Shown piece by piece: positions 16,835-24,898 of a stretch of 25,674 nucleotides of DNA. The stretch's first letter is position 1; each line of letters begins with the position of its first letter. Origin of the DNA: IDS-8 sp964491485 (GTDB lineage Bacteria; Pseudomonadota; Gammaproteobacteria; Steroidobacterales; Woeseiaceae); the NCBI GenBank assembly GCA_964491485.1, contig CAZBGV010000040.1, positions 1-25,674 on the forward strand. The letters run 5' to 3'. Below the pieces are notes generated by a model that was given only the letters and a program-made list of their open reading frames with translations, made no database searches and was not told the origin of the DNA. The translations under genes were made by a program, and so were the position numbers.

Positions 16835-17602
16835 ATGAGCATGGAAGCCGTGGTACAGAATCTGCGCACCGTATCGAAGGCACGTATCCTGTTCGGCCAC
16901 CAATCGGTCGGCCGCAACGTCCTCGCGGGCCTCACGGGAATTTCGCAGGAGGCCGGAGTGCCACTGCGCATTGCCGAGATTGACGGTGCTCCGCCGGACG
17001 GCGCGCCGGGCATCTTTCATTCGAACATCGGCAAGAACGGCGATCCCGACTCCAAGTGCGAGGTGTTTATCCGGCTGCTGACGGCTTGCGATGAACCGGC
17101 CTACGATCTCGCCGCAATGAAGTTCTGCTATGTCGATCTCGGGCGGGACACGCCGCTGGATGTCGCGGCGATGATCGACCGGTATGACCGAGTGGTGGCC
17201 ACGATTCAAGCGGTTCGGCCGGAGGTGCGGCTCGTGCACGTCACGATGCCCCTGAAATCGGATCCGCCGGGCCGCAAGACCCGGCTCAAACGCGTCCTCC
17301 GTTTGGCGTTGCCCGGTGACAGGGACAACGTGCTGCGCAACGCCTTCAACCGCGCCCTGCGGCAGCGGTACGCCGGCGAGCCGCTTTTCGACCTGGCGGC
17401 TTTGGAATCCACCTTACCCGACGGCAGCCGTACGGCTTTCCACCGCGGAGGGGAGACGATCTACACCCTGGCAGATCGTTACACGAACGACGGCGGCCAT
17501 CTCAACGAGCAGGCCCGGAGGCTTGCCGCCGTCGACCTGGTTCGCGTGCTCGCAAATGCGCTCGAATCCACGGCATCGCGCGCCTGCGGTGCCACGCGGT
17601 AG
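16835..17602 (+). CDS. SGNH/GDSL-hydrolase-like protein
   Basis: The 255-residue protein starts at ATG 16835 behind AGGACAGG. ILFGHQSVGRNVLAGL (18-33) resembles a block I of SGNH-like proteins, with Ser24 as candidate nucleophile, and NDGGHLNEQ near the C-terminus supplies the Asp219/His222 pair (DxxH) expected for the triad. There is no signal peptide or membrane segment, so it looks cytosolic. The family includes esterases and O-acyl transferases; next to a hexapeptide acyltransferase it could remove or move an acyl group on the sugar. The assignment rests on two motifs only. It converges on the NadE-like gene 17 nt away. Confidence 0.6.
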   Translation: MSMEAVVQNLRTVSKARILFGHQSVGRNVLAGLTGISQEAGVPLRIAEIDGAPPDGAPGIFHSNIGKNGDPDSKCEVFIRLLTACDEPAYDLAAMKFCYVDLGRDTPLDVAAMIDRYDRVVATIQAVRPEVRLVHVTMPLKSDPPGRKTRLKRVLRLALPGDRDNVLRNAFNRALRQRYAGEPLFDLAALESTLPDGSRTAFHRGGETIYTLADRYTNDGGHLNEQARRLAAVDLVRVLANALESTASRACGATR

Positions 17603-17619
17603 CGTGACACCTGGTTGCG

Positions 17620-18615
17620 TCAGAGCTTTACTTGCGGCACGGGCTCAGCCAATACCGGCGGCAGGTGCAGGTATCGGGTTCCGCGGCGTTTTGAGTCGAT
17701 GTCCCGGTAAATGTTTGCCGCCTGTCCCTCGGTGACACCCAGCGCATCAGCAAGCTCGGCCGCGCTGCGGCCGTGGTTGTAGGCCCAGAGCGCCAGATCC
17801 ATCTGCCGATAGGGGAGGGCAAAGTAGAACTCGTCCTGCCCCTGGGGCAGGCTGTATGTATCCGTGGTGGGTACCGCACTGGCGATCTCGTCCGGCAGGT
17901 CGAGGTGGCGGGCAATGGCGTAAACCTGGCTCTTGTAGAGGTGAGCAATCGGCTTGATATCGGCGCTGCCGTCCCCGTTTTTTACGAAAAAGCCCTGGTC
18001 GTATTCGAGCCGGTTGGGCGTGCCGACGACGGCATAGTTCAATCGATCGGCGTGGAAGTACTCCACGGTCTTGCGGATGCGCTGCTTGTAATTGGTGGCC
18101 GCGACGATCTGCAGATAATCGGGGAGCGTCAGGCGCTTTTCCCGGACCACGCCATCGGGGCTCTGCACGACGAGGAAAAAGTGATTCACCCGCCCTTCGA
18201 GACCGCCGCGGATGACGATTTTATTTTTCCAGCCCGCGCCGTAATCGGGAAAGACTCGCCGAATGGCCTCATCTCGCCATCGGTAGCAGCCGATCGCTTC
18301 GAGCGTTGGCGCGATGTCGTGAAGCTCGTGCGATATTCCCAGGTGCTCGACAAGCTGCCGGCCCCGGGACGTGCTGACGCCAGACGAGTCCCGCTCCGGG
18401 AGCAGAAGGCCGAATACCCGCCTGGCTCCCACCGCCCGAACCGCCAGGGCGCCGCAGACGGAGCTGTCGATGCCGCCGGACAGGGCGACGACGAAGCCGC
18501 GTCGTGACAAGTCGTTTGCCACGATTTCCCGCATCCGGCGTGCGATGGCCTCGATCGCTTCAGCCGCATCGAATTCGAGAACGTTGCTGTCGAGGGTCAT
18601 CATTGCACTGCTCAT
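17620..18615 (-). CDS. NadE-like ammonia-dependent ATP-pyrophosphatase (NAD synthase family)
   Basis: The 331-residue protein has the PP-loop LSGGIDSSVCGAL (45-57). It also has VGTPNRLEYDQGFFVKNGDG, then ADIKPIAHLYKSQVYAIARHL, which correspond to the NaAD- and Mg-binding region of NAD synthetase. It lacks the nitrilase-type glutaminase domain of long NadE proteins, so it would need free ammonia or a partner. A C-terminal extension (QDEFYFALPYRQMDLALW, then a helix-turn-helix-like ELADALGVTEGQAANIYRDI) also differs from ordinary short NadE. The start overlaps the ligase stop by 4 nt (ATGA). In this place it may amidate a carboxylate in polysaccharide synthesis rather than serve NAD synthesis, or it may be a true NAD synthase; the sequence does not decide. 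Confidence 0.78.
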   Translation of the reverse strand: MSSAMMTLDSNVLEFDAAEAIEAIARRMREIVANDLSRRGFVVALSGGIDSSVCGALAVRAVGARRVFGLLLPERDSSGVSTSRGRQLVEHLGISHELHDIAPTLEAIGCYRWRDEAIRRVFPDYGAGWKNKIVIRGGLEGRVNHFFLVVQSPDGVVREKRLTLPDYLQIVAATNYKQRIRKTVEYFHADRLNYAVVGTPNRLEYDQGFFVKNGDGSADIKPIAHLYKSQVYAIARHLDLPDEIASAVPTTDTYSLPQGQDEFYFALPYRQMDLALWAYNHGRSAAELADALGVTEGQAANIYRDIDSKRRGTRYLHLPPVLAEPVPQVKL

Positions 18616-20162
18616 GGAGTCACCTGCCTGGCCAATTCGAGCCGCTGGACTTTGCCGGATGCGGTGCGCGGGAATTCAGTCACGAACTCCACCTGCTTCG
18701 GGACCTTGTAGGCCGCCAGCAGCTGGTGGCAATGCGCCTTGACGGCGCGGACGTCGAGGCGGCTGCCGGGCTTGCGGACGATGGCGGCAAGGATCGCCTG
18801 GCCGAGCATGTCGTCCGGGATCCCGGTGACGGCGACTTCCTGCACCCCGGACAAACCGGAGATGGCCTCCTCGACTTCCTGGGGGCTGACGCGGAAAGCG
18901 CCGGTCTTGATCATCTCCACGGCACGGCCGTCGATATAGAGGTAGCCCTCCTCGTCGCGATGTCCCAGATCGGCGGTCCTGAGCCAGCCGCCCTGCAAGA
19001 CCTCGTCAGTGGCTTGCTGGTCGTTCCAGTAGCCGAGCATGACATTCGGGCCGCGCGCCCAGATCTCGCCGGTCACGCCTGGCGGCATCGGCGCCCCGTC
19101 ATCGTCACGGACCTCGATGTCGACCCCGTCGATCGGCAGCCCGACCGAGCCCAGCTTGTCATCGAGCCGATGCGGGGGCAAATACGTAAGCCGTGCCGTC
19201 GCTTCGGTCTGTCCATACATGATGTAGATATCGATGCCCGGCGTGGCGGCGCGCAGGCGTTCTATCGTCGCGCGGGGCATGGAGCCGCCGGCCTGGGTGA
19301 TGTAGCGCAAGCTGCGCAAATCGTAATCCTCCAGGCGGCATCGCCCGAGGAGCAGTGCAAACGTCGAAGGCACGCCGGCAAACCCGGTGACCGCATCGTT
19401 CTGGATGCGCTCGAGCGTCAGGTGCGGGAATGCAAGATTGTCCTCCAGCAGCAGGGTGGCACCGCAAAGCAGGTGACTGTTGAGCACCGAGCTGCCGTAA
19501 GAAAAATGAAAGGGCAGCACACAAAGACCCCGTTCCGCGGCGGTCAATCGGAGATAGGCGATGATGGCATTGGCGTTGGACGAGATGTTTCCGTGGCTGA
19601 GCATGACGCCCTTGGGGCGGCCGGTTGTACCGGACGTGTAGAGGATCACGGCGAGCTGGTCTTTGGCCAGGTTCACGGACGCGGAGGATGTGCCCGCCGG
19701 TCCGCCGATTTCTCGAACAAACGCCTCCGCAGAACCAGGTGAGGGGTCGGCGGTGACAGTGACGACCTCGATTCCGGGATCGATGGACGAGCAGAGAGCC
19801 CGCCATTCCTTTTGGGTCGGGTCGCCGACAAGAACCCGAGCCCCGCTGTGTTCCACCTGCCGTGCCAGCGGTCCGGCACGCTCCTGTGCGTTCAGCGGGA
19901 CGGCTACGCAACTCGCGGCGAGCGTGCCGTAGTACAGCGCCGCATATTGCGGCGAGTTCCTCAGCAGTATTGCGATGCGAGTGCCCGGATCGACGCAGGA
20001 GAACCGGTGTTTGGCGGCTTCTATCGCCTCGAGCAACCGGGAGTAGGTCCAGGCGCTTTGACGCCAGACGAGCGCCGTCGCCTCCGGGCTTCGGCGGCAG
20101 ATTGCGGCAAGCGACTCGACGATGGATGAATCGGAGTGAGTCAGGCAGCCTGCCGTTTCCAT
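18612..20162 (-). CDS. AMP-forming acyl/aminoacyl ligase (ANL superfamily), partner of the carrier protein
   Basis: The 516-residue protein shows the ANL core motifs in order: LYTSGTTGRPKGVML (174-188, P-loop), MYGQTEATARLTYLPP (A5), GWLRTADLGHRDEEGYLYI (A7), the hinge FRVSPQEVEEAI (A8) and PRTASGKVQR with Lys504 (A10). It should activate a carboxylic acid with ATP and pass it to CoA or, more likely here, to the carrier protein whose gene overlaps its start by 22 nt. It resembles the XrtA-type ligase at 21825-23417, including the unusual TYLPP after the A5 motif, so the two are paralogues. No clear ribosome site precedes ATG 20162; translational coupling to the carrier-protein gene is likely. 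The substrate is unknown. Confidence 0.85.
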   Translation of the reverse strand: METAGCLTHSDSSIVESLAAICRRSPEATALVWRQSAWTYSRLLEAIEAAKHRFSCVDPGTRIAILLRNSPQYAALYYGTLAASCVAVPLNAQERAGPLARQVEHSGARVLVGDPTQKEWRALCSSIDPGIEVVTVTADPSPGSAEAFVREIGGPAGTSSASVNLAKDQLAVILYTSGTTGRPKGVMLSHGNISSNANAIIAYLRLTAAERGLCVLPFHFSYGSSVLNSHLLCGATLLLEDNLAFPHLTLERIQNDAVTGFAGVPSTFALLLGRCRLEDYDLRSLRYITQAGGSMPRATIERLRAATPGIDIYIMYGQTEATARLTYLPPHRLDDKLGSVGLPIDGVDIEVRDDDGAPMPPGVTGEIWARGPNVMLGYWNDQQATDEVLQGGWLRTADLGHRDEEGYLYIDGRAVEMIKTGAFRVSPQEVEEAISGLSGVQEVAVTGIPDDMLGQAILAAIVRKPGSRLDVRAVKAHCHQLLAAYKVPKQVEFVTEFPRTASGKVQRLELARQVTP

Positions 20163-20398
20163 TCGACGAATCGGGCGATGTTGTTAACGGAGTCCAGATT
20201 CTCAGGAATCATTTCCTCGTCTGCCACGGTGACGCCGAGTTGCTCTTCGATGAACATGATGATTTCGAGCATGCCGGTGGAATCGACGATTCCGCGATCC
20301 AGAAGAGAGTCGTCCAGGGCGATTGCGGACGTGTCGTCGGTGAACAGGAAGTTCTCCAGGATGAATCCCCGGATCTGGTCGTGCAGCGATCCAGACAT
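20141..20398 (-). CDS. Acyl carrier protein
   Basis: The 85-residue acidic protein has the four-helix carrier-protein pattern with the phosphopantetheine serine at Ser40 in GIVDSTGMLEIIMFIEE. The upstream part (MPLPGSV...) of the longer open frame is basic and not part of the domain, so ATG 20398 is chosen; AGGG stands about ten nt before it. Its length equals a free-standing ACP. It overlaps the ligase gene and probably carries the acyl or aminoacyl group that the ligase activates. It follows the PLP decarboxylase after 200 nt without a gene, so it could have its own promoter. Confidence 0.88.
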   Translation of the reverse strand: MSGSLHDQIRGFILENFLFTDDTSAIALDDSLLDRGIVDSTGMLEIIMFIEEQLGVTVADEEMIPENLDSVNNIARFVEWKRQAA

Positions 20399-20598
20399 GT
20401 TTGACGCCCTATCCGCCTTGTTATTTACTGTAATTGCTGCCTGCCGGACCGAGCCTGGCAACGGCAACGGGATTGTCGCCCGGCCTTGCAGATTACGTCC
20501 ATACCTGTGTCACACTTCCGGTGCGGCACTCGGCGGAAGTGTTGCATGCTTGTGCATTCCTGCCGGCGCACAGACCAGTTGAGGCGCGCGACGCCTGG

Positions 20599-21828
20599 CT
20601 AAAGAACGATTTCGCGACAAGCCGGATGTGACAGGAATGCCTCCGGGCTCGCCGTCCTCCCGTAGGCACCGGACTGCAGCACAGCAACCAGTGAGCCTTC
20701 CGCCAGCCGGCTGAGCGTCACGCGGTCGCCGAGCAGGTCGAGCGGCGTGCACAAGGGTCCTACGACTGACACGGCCTCTTGCTCACCCGTCAGCTCTACG
20801 GCGGCCACGGGGTAGTTCTTGCGGATCACCTGCCCGAAATTGCCCGACGCGGCGAGGTGATGGTGCAGTCCGCCGTCGCAGATCGCGAAGCGGTGCCCGC
20901 GCGATTCCTTCAGATCGAGGACGCGCGTCACGTAGATGCCGGCCTCGCCTACGAGGTAGCGTCCGAGCTCCATGATCACTTCGACGTCACCGAGCGCGGT
21001 TTTGAGTGCCGCGACCGCCGAATGCGCCGCATCGGCCACGGCGGAGAGGTCGAGGGGTTGTTCCTTCGGGAAATACGGGATTCCGAGTCCGCCGCCCAGG
21101 TTGACGAAGTCGACTGCCAGGTCGAGTTGGGCAGCGAGGGCGATGACGAGTCCGACCGTCTTCTCCATCGATTCGACGATCGTCTCCGCGCGCAGGTTCT
21201 GCGCCCCGGAGAACACGTGAAAGCCGCGAAACGCGAGATCGAGCGAGGCGAGCTCCGCCAGCATCGACGGCACGCGCTCCGCATCCACCCCGAACTGCGA
21301 TGGCCGGCCGCCCATTTTCATGCCGGAGGTCTTGAGCTCGAACGGCGGATTCACGCGGATGGCGACGGCAGGGCGCTTGCCCAGCCCCTCCGCGATGCGC
21401 GCGAGGCGCCGCATCTCGCCCTCGGACTCGAGGTTGATCGTGATGCCCGATTCGGCGGCGAGCCTGAGCTCCTCGTCCCGTTTGCCCGGCCCCGCGAAGC
21501 TCACGTCCCGCGGTGCGACGCCCGTCGCAAGCGCGACGCGCAGCTCGCCGGCCGAGGCGACGTCGAGGCCATCGACCAGCGAGACCATGTGCTCGACGAC
21601 CGCGGGCAGCGGATTCGCCTTCATCGCATAGTGCAGCGAAAGATCTTCGGGCATGGCGGCCCGCAGCTCCGCGACCCGCGCCGACATGCGGGCGCGGTCA
21701 TAGGCATAGAACGGTGTGCCGCCGGCTTCCTCCTCAATTTCCGTGACCTTGCGTCCCCCCCACAGGAGGACGCCGTCGCGGTATTCGAGCGTACCGAGGG
21801 CCGCGTGGAGGTCGTCGTCCAGCTTCAT
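20599..21828 (-). CDS. PLP-dependent decarboxylase, exosortase A system-associated type
   Basis: The 409-residue protein is a fold-type III decarboxylase like diaminopimelate and ornithine decarboxylases. The PLP lysine is Lys70 in LHYAMKANPLP. NLGGGLGIPYF is the phosphate loop, ELGRYLVGEAGIY is the PLP-contact segment, and CDGGLHHHLAASGNFGQ followed by VVGPLCTPLD holds the substrate end. These last blocks, and the position directly behind the acyl-CoA ligase, match the family described as 'pyridoxal-dependent decarboxylase, exosortase A system-associated' (TIGR03099). The amine it produces is not known. The start overlaps the ligase stop by 4 nt (ATGA), so the two are co-translated. Confidence 0.9.
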   Translation of the reverse strand: MKLDDDLHAALGTLEYRDGVLLWGGRKVTEIEEEAGGTPFYAYDRARMSARVAELRAAMPEDLSLHYAMKANPLPAVVEHMVSLVDGLDVASAGELRVALATGVAPRDVSFAGPGKRDEELRLAAESGITINLESEGEMRRLARIAEGLGKRPAVAIRVNPPFELKTSGMKMGGRPSQFGVDAERVPSMLAELASLDLAFRGFHVFSGAQNLRAETIVESMEKTVGLVIALAAQLDLAVDFVNLGGGLGIPYFPKEQPLDLSAVADAAHSAVAALKTALGDVEVIMELGRYLVGEAGIYVTRVLDLKESRGHRFAICDGGLHHHLAASGNFGQVIRKNYPVAAVELTGEQEAVSVVGPLCTPLDLLGDRVTLSRLAEGSLVAVLQSGAYGRTASPEAFLSHPACREIVL

Positions 21829-23417
21829 TGCCGGTTGGTGTTCTCGTTATCGAAAAGGTTTGCGAGCTCGGTCGAGAGCAGCTTGCGATCGATCTTGCCG
21901 TTCGGGTTGCGCGGCAGGACGTCGCGGAAGACGATCTCGGTCGGCACCATGTAATTCGGCAGCGCCTGGCGGCAGGCGAGGAGAATCGCCTCGCGCGCGG
22001 CCTCGCTTGCGTCTTCAGTGTAGCAGGCGACGACCACGGCCTGGCCCAGCTCGAAATGCGGAATACCGAGGGCCGCACACTCCGCAACGCGCCCGGTGGC
22101 ATAGACGACTTCCTCGATCTCGGTCGGGCTGATGCGATAGCCGGAGGACTTGATCATGTCGTCCTTGCGCCCGACGAAGTACAGGAACCCGCCCTCGTCC
22201 TTGACGACTGTATCGCCGGACCACACGGCGATTTCCGGGAACGGGAGTCCTGCGGGCTGGTTGGGTGCAGGCCGAAAGCGCAGCGCGGTGCGCTCCGGGT
22301 CGTTCCAGTAGCCGAGCGACACCAGCGCGCCGCGGTGCACGAGCTCGCCGGGCTCACCCGGCTCGCAGGGCGTGCCGTCCTCGCGTACGACGAGGATCTC
22401 GGCGTTCGGGATGGCCTTGCCCATCGACGTCGGGCGCCGGTCGAGCTCTTCGGGCGGCAGGTACGTCGAGCGGAACGCCTCCGTCAGGCCGTACATCAGG
22501 TATACCCGGGTTTTGGGGAGGCGCTCGCGCAATGCGCCGAGCGTCGCCGTCGGCATCGCGCCGCCGGTGTTGGTGATGTAGCGCAGGCTGGCGACGGCTT
22601 CGTCCGGCCAGTCGAGCCGCGCCAGCTGCGTCCACAGCGGCGGTACGCCGGCGAGGCCGGTCGCTCGATGCCGGGCGACGGCCCGCGGCACGTCGCGCGC
22701 CACGAGGTAATCCATCAGTGCAACCGACGCCCCGGCGGAGAACGCGGTGGTCATCTGGCTGAAGCCCGCGTCGAACGAGAACGGCAGCACGGCAAGGATC
22801 ACGTCGTCCGGCCGGTTCTCGAGATAGGACGCCACGGACAGCGCGCCCGCCACCATGTTGCGGTGCGACAGCACGACGCCCTTCGGTTTGCCGGTGCTGC
22901 CGGAGGTGTAGAGGATCGCCGCCATGTCGGTGTCGATGCGGCGAACGGGCGCGCCGATCGCAGCCCCGGCCAGTGCCGCCCACTCGACCGCTTCGGCTCC
23001 CGGCGGCAGCGGCGGCAGGGCCTCCGCCGGCTCCAGCAACACGAGGCGGCGCAGGGCGGGGCAATCGGCGAGGACCTCCCCTAGAGACGTTCCCTGGGCG
23101 CCCGTAGTGATCAGGGCGACGCAATCGCAATCGCGCAGGATGTGGCCTACCTGTGCCGCCTTGAGCGAGGGATTGACGGGCACGAACACCGCGCCTGCCG
23201 CCGACACTCCGAAATACGAGAGCACCGCCTCGATGCGCTTGTTGAGGTACACGGCGACGCGCTCGCCGGGGCGGACACCGAGGCGCGCGAGGCCGCCGGC
23301 GACCTCGAGGATGCCCTCGGCGGTCGCGGCATAGTCCAGCGCGACGTCGCCCCGGATCAGGGCGGTCCGCGAGCCGTCGGTGCGGGCTCGCGGCAGAATC
23401 AGGTCGTGCAGCAGCAT
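21825..23417 (-). CDS. Acyl-CoA ligase (AMP-forming), exosortase A system-associated type
   Basis: The 530-residue ANL enzyme has YTSGSTGKPKGVVLSHRN (170-187), MYGLTEAFRSTYLPPEEL, the hinge YRISPTEIEEVVY and PRNPNGKIDRKL with the catalytic Lys508. The STYLPPEELDRRPTSMGKA segment and the pairing with the PLP decarboxylase fit the family 'acyl-CoA ligase (AMP-forming), exosortase A system-associated' (TIGR03098). It should adenylate a carboxylic acid and form a thioester. It is the first gene of the minus-strand run and is divergent from the FAD oxidoreductase across 198 nt. Base composition is clearly more GC-rich than in the left half of the window. Confidence 0.92.
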   Translation of the reverse strand: MLLHDLILPRARTDGSRTALIRGDVALDYAATAEGILEVAGGLARLGVRPGERVAVYLNKRIEAVLSYFGVSAAGAVFVPVNPSLKAAQVGHILRDCDCVALITTGAQGTSLGEVLADCPALRRLVLLEPAEALPPLPPGAEAVEWAALAGAAIGAPVRRIDTDMAAILYTSGSTGKPKGVVLSHRNMVAGALSVASYLENRPDDVILAVLPFSFDAGFSQMTTAFSAGASVALMDYLVARDVPRAVARHRATGLAGVPPLWTQLARLDWPDEAVASLRYITNTGGAMPTATLGALRERLPKTRVYLMYGLTEAFRSTYLPPEELDRRPTSMGKAIPNAEILVVREDGTPCEPGEPGELVHRGALVSLGYWNDPERTALRFRPAPNQPAGLPFPEIAVWSGDTVVKDEGGFLYFVGRKDDMIKSSGYRISPTEIEEVVYATGRVAECAALGIPHFELGQAVVVACYTEDASEAAREAILLACRQALPNYMVPTEIVFRDVLPRNPNGKIDRKLLSTELANLFDNENTNRQ

Positions 23418-23537
23418 AGGGTGTCGTTAGTGGCGGGAGTCCCGGCAGCGGCGCAGATTAGCAGAACGCCGGCCGGGCGTGCGTGACCCGGTACGCGGGC
23501 GCCGGCGGAACTGCGTCCTTGATTCCGGAGCGAAGGC

Positions 23538-23558
23538 CCCGGGAAACTCTCTCCCGGG
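23538..23558. repeat. Perfect 7-bp inverted repeat in the divergent intergenic region
   Basis: CCCGGGA (23538-23544) and TCCCGGG (23552-23558) form a 7-bp perfect dyad with a 7-nt centre. It sits between two divergent genes (198 nt, 23418-23615) and has no T-run, so an operator is more likely than a terminator. No convincing -10/-35 pair stands out in this very GC-rich stretch. Confidence 0.5.
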
Positions 23559-23615
23559 CAGGTCGGGCCTGTCAGGAAAACGCGCCGGCGGTACGGGATT
23601 CCGCGGGGAAGCACT

Positions 23616-24743
23616 TTGGACGAGCTGGATTGCGTGGTGATCGGCGGCGGCGTGATCGGACTGGCGGTCGCGCGCGAGCTCGCGCTCGCCGGCCGCGAGG
23701 TGGTGGTCCTCGAAGCCGAGGACGCCCTCGCGATGCACACCAGCAGCCGCAACTCCGAGGTCATTCACGCGGGGCTCTACTATCCGGCGGGCTCGCTGAA
23801 GGCGCGTACGTGTGTCGAAGGGCGGCGCCGGCTGTACGCGTACTGCGAGGAGCGGCGCATCCCCCACCGTCGCCTGGGGAAGCTCCTGGTGGCCGGCAGC
23901 GAGGCCGAGATCGCCCGGCTGAGAGACATCGAACAGCGCGCTCGCGCGAACGGCATCGAGGACCTGCGCTGGCTGACGGCGGCGGAGGTCTCGGATCTCG
24001 AGCCCGCCGTGCGTGCGGTGGCGGGGTTGCTGTCGCCCTCGACCGGTATCGTCGACTCGCACGCATTCATCGCGGCACTCGAGGCCGATGTCGCGGCAGC
24101 AGGCGGCACCGTGCTGTGCCGCAGCCGGGTGGACTCTGTCGCAGTGACCGGCCGCGGCTTCGCGTTGCGCCTGCGGGGCGGCGAAGGCCAGGCGACGGCC
24201 TGCCGCACCCTGGTCAACGCCGCGGGACTGGAGGCGACCACCGTGGCGCGCTCCATCGCGGGCTTCCCGCCGCACCTCGTGCCCGAGCGACACCTGGCCA
24301 AGGGCCACTACTTCGTGCTCCGGGGGAAATCGCCGTTCTCCCGGCTGGTGTATCCCGTGCCCGTGGACGGCGGGCTCGGCGTGCACGTCACCCTCGACAT
24401 CGAGGGCAGGGCGCGCTTCGGTCCCGATGTCGCCTGGGTTAACAATATCGACTACGCCTTTGACGAGAGTCGCCGGGGGGCGTTCGCGGCGGCGATCCGG
24501 CGCTATTGGCCGTCTGTTGACGCCGAGCGCCTCGTGCCGGGCTATACGGGCATTCGCCCGAAGCTGGCGGGGGCCGGCGCGCCGGCCCACGACTTCGTGA
24601 TCCACGGCCCGCAAGTCCACGGCATCCACCACCTCGTAAACTTTTTCGGCATCGAATCGCCGGGCCTGACCGCGGCACTGGCGCTGGCCCGGATCGCGGC
24701 CAACCTCGTTGCGGCGGAACCGGCCCGCGCAGGCGGGCCATGA
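23616..24743 (+). CDS. FAD-dependent oxidoreductase, L-2-hydroxyglutarate dehydrogenase (LhgO)-like
   Basis: The 375-residue protein is a DAO-family flavoenzyme. CVVIGGGVIGLAVARELAL (6-24) binds FAD, HTSSRNSEVIHAGLYY is the block typical of LhgO-like enzymes, TLVNAAGLEA is the second nucleotide-contact strand, and PGYTGIRPKL then FFGIESPGLTAALALA close the fold. LhgO oxidises L-2-hydroxyglutarate and passes electrons to the membrane quinone pool. The start is TTG at 23616, supported by GGGGAA five nt upstream and by the Rossmann strand five codons later. It may be a neighbour with a metabolic rather than a polysaccharide role. The true substrate is not certain. Confidence 0.85.
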   Translation: MDELDCVVIGGGVIGLAVARELALAGREVVVLEAEDALAMHTSSRNSEVIHAGLYYPAGSLKARTCVEGRRRLYAYCEERRIPHRRLGKLLVAGSEAEIARLRDIEQRARANGIEDLRWLTAAEVSDLEPAVRAVAGLLSPSTGIVDSHAFIAALEADVAAAGGTVLCRSRVDSVAVTGRGFALRLRGGEGQATACRTLVNAAGLEATTVARSIAGFPPHLVPERHLAKGHYFVLRGKSPFSRLVYPVPVDGGLGVHVTLDIEGRARFGPDVAWVNNIDYAFDESRRGAFAAAIRRYWPSVDAERLVPGYTGIRPKLAGAGAPAHDFVIHGPQVHGIHHLVNFFGIESPGLTAALALARIAANLVAAEPARAGGP

Positions 24744-24752
24744 CGGCACGCC

Positions 24753-24795
24753 ATTAAGTCAGTTGTGCCAGCAATCTTGGCAGAATCGACTTAAT
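24753..24795. promoter_or_regulatory. Nested 43-bp dyad: candidate enhancer (UAS) for a sigma-54 activator
   Basis: ATTAAGTC (24753-24760) and GACTTAAT (24788-24795) are exact reverse complements, and inside them TGCCA (24766-24770) and TGGCA (24778-24782) form a second dyad with the same centre, 24774. The centre is about 150 nt upstream of the start point predicted from the sigma-54 promoter, the usual distance for an enhancer-binding protein. There is no T-run, so it is a poor terminator for the upstream gene. Confidence 0.6.
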
Positions 24796-24878
24796 TGGGG
24801 GATCTGAGTCGAGACCGCGTCGGACGCCTTTACAACAGAGGGCGCCGGCCGACACTCGATCGTCAGAATGACACTATT

Positions 24879-24891
24879 AATCAAATGGTTA
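24879..24891 (+). promoter_or_regulatory. Consensus IHF-binding site
   Basis: The 13-mer AATCAAATGGTTA matches the IHF consensus WATCAANNNNTTR at every defined position. It lies between the candidate enhancer dyad and the -24 element, where IHF bends DNA at many sigma-54 promoters. It is close to the promoter (centre near -40), and a 13-mer of this degeneracy can also occur by chance. Confidence 0.6.
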
Positions 24892-24898
24892 GCGTAAA

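Noticed and set aside
18504..20162. Long plus-strand open frame (about 410 codons) opposite the second AMP-forming ligase
   Set aside because: It is antisense to a protein with all ANL motifs, and its translation is rich in Arg, Asp and His without any recognisable motif; typical of GC-rich shadows.
20779..23084. Two long plus-strand open frames opposite the PLP decarboxylase and the acyl-CoA ligase
   Set aside because: Both lie antisense to clearly recognised enzymes and show no domain pattern.
23427..24749. 440-codon minus-strand open frame opposite the FAD oxidoreductase
   Set aside because: The plus strand encodes a complete flavoenzyme; the minus translation has no motif and is low in hydrophobic core residues.
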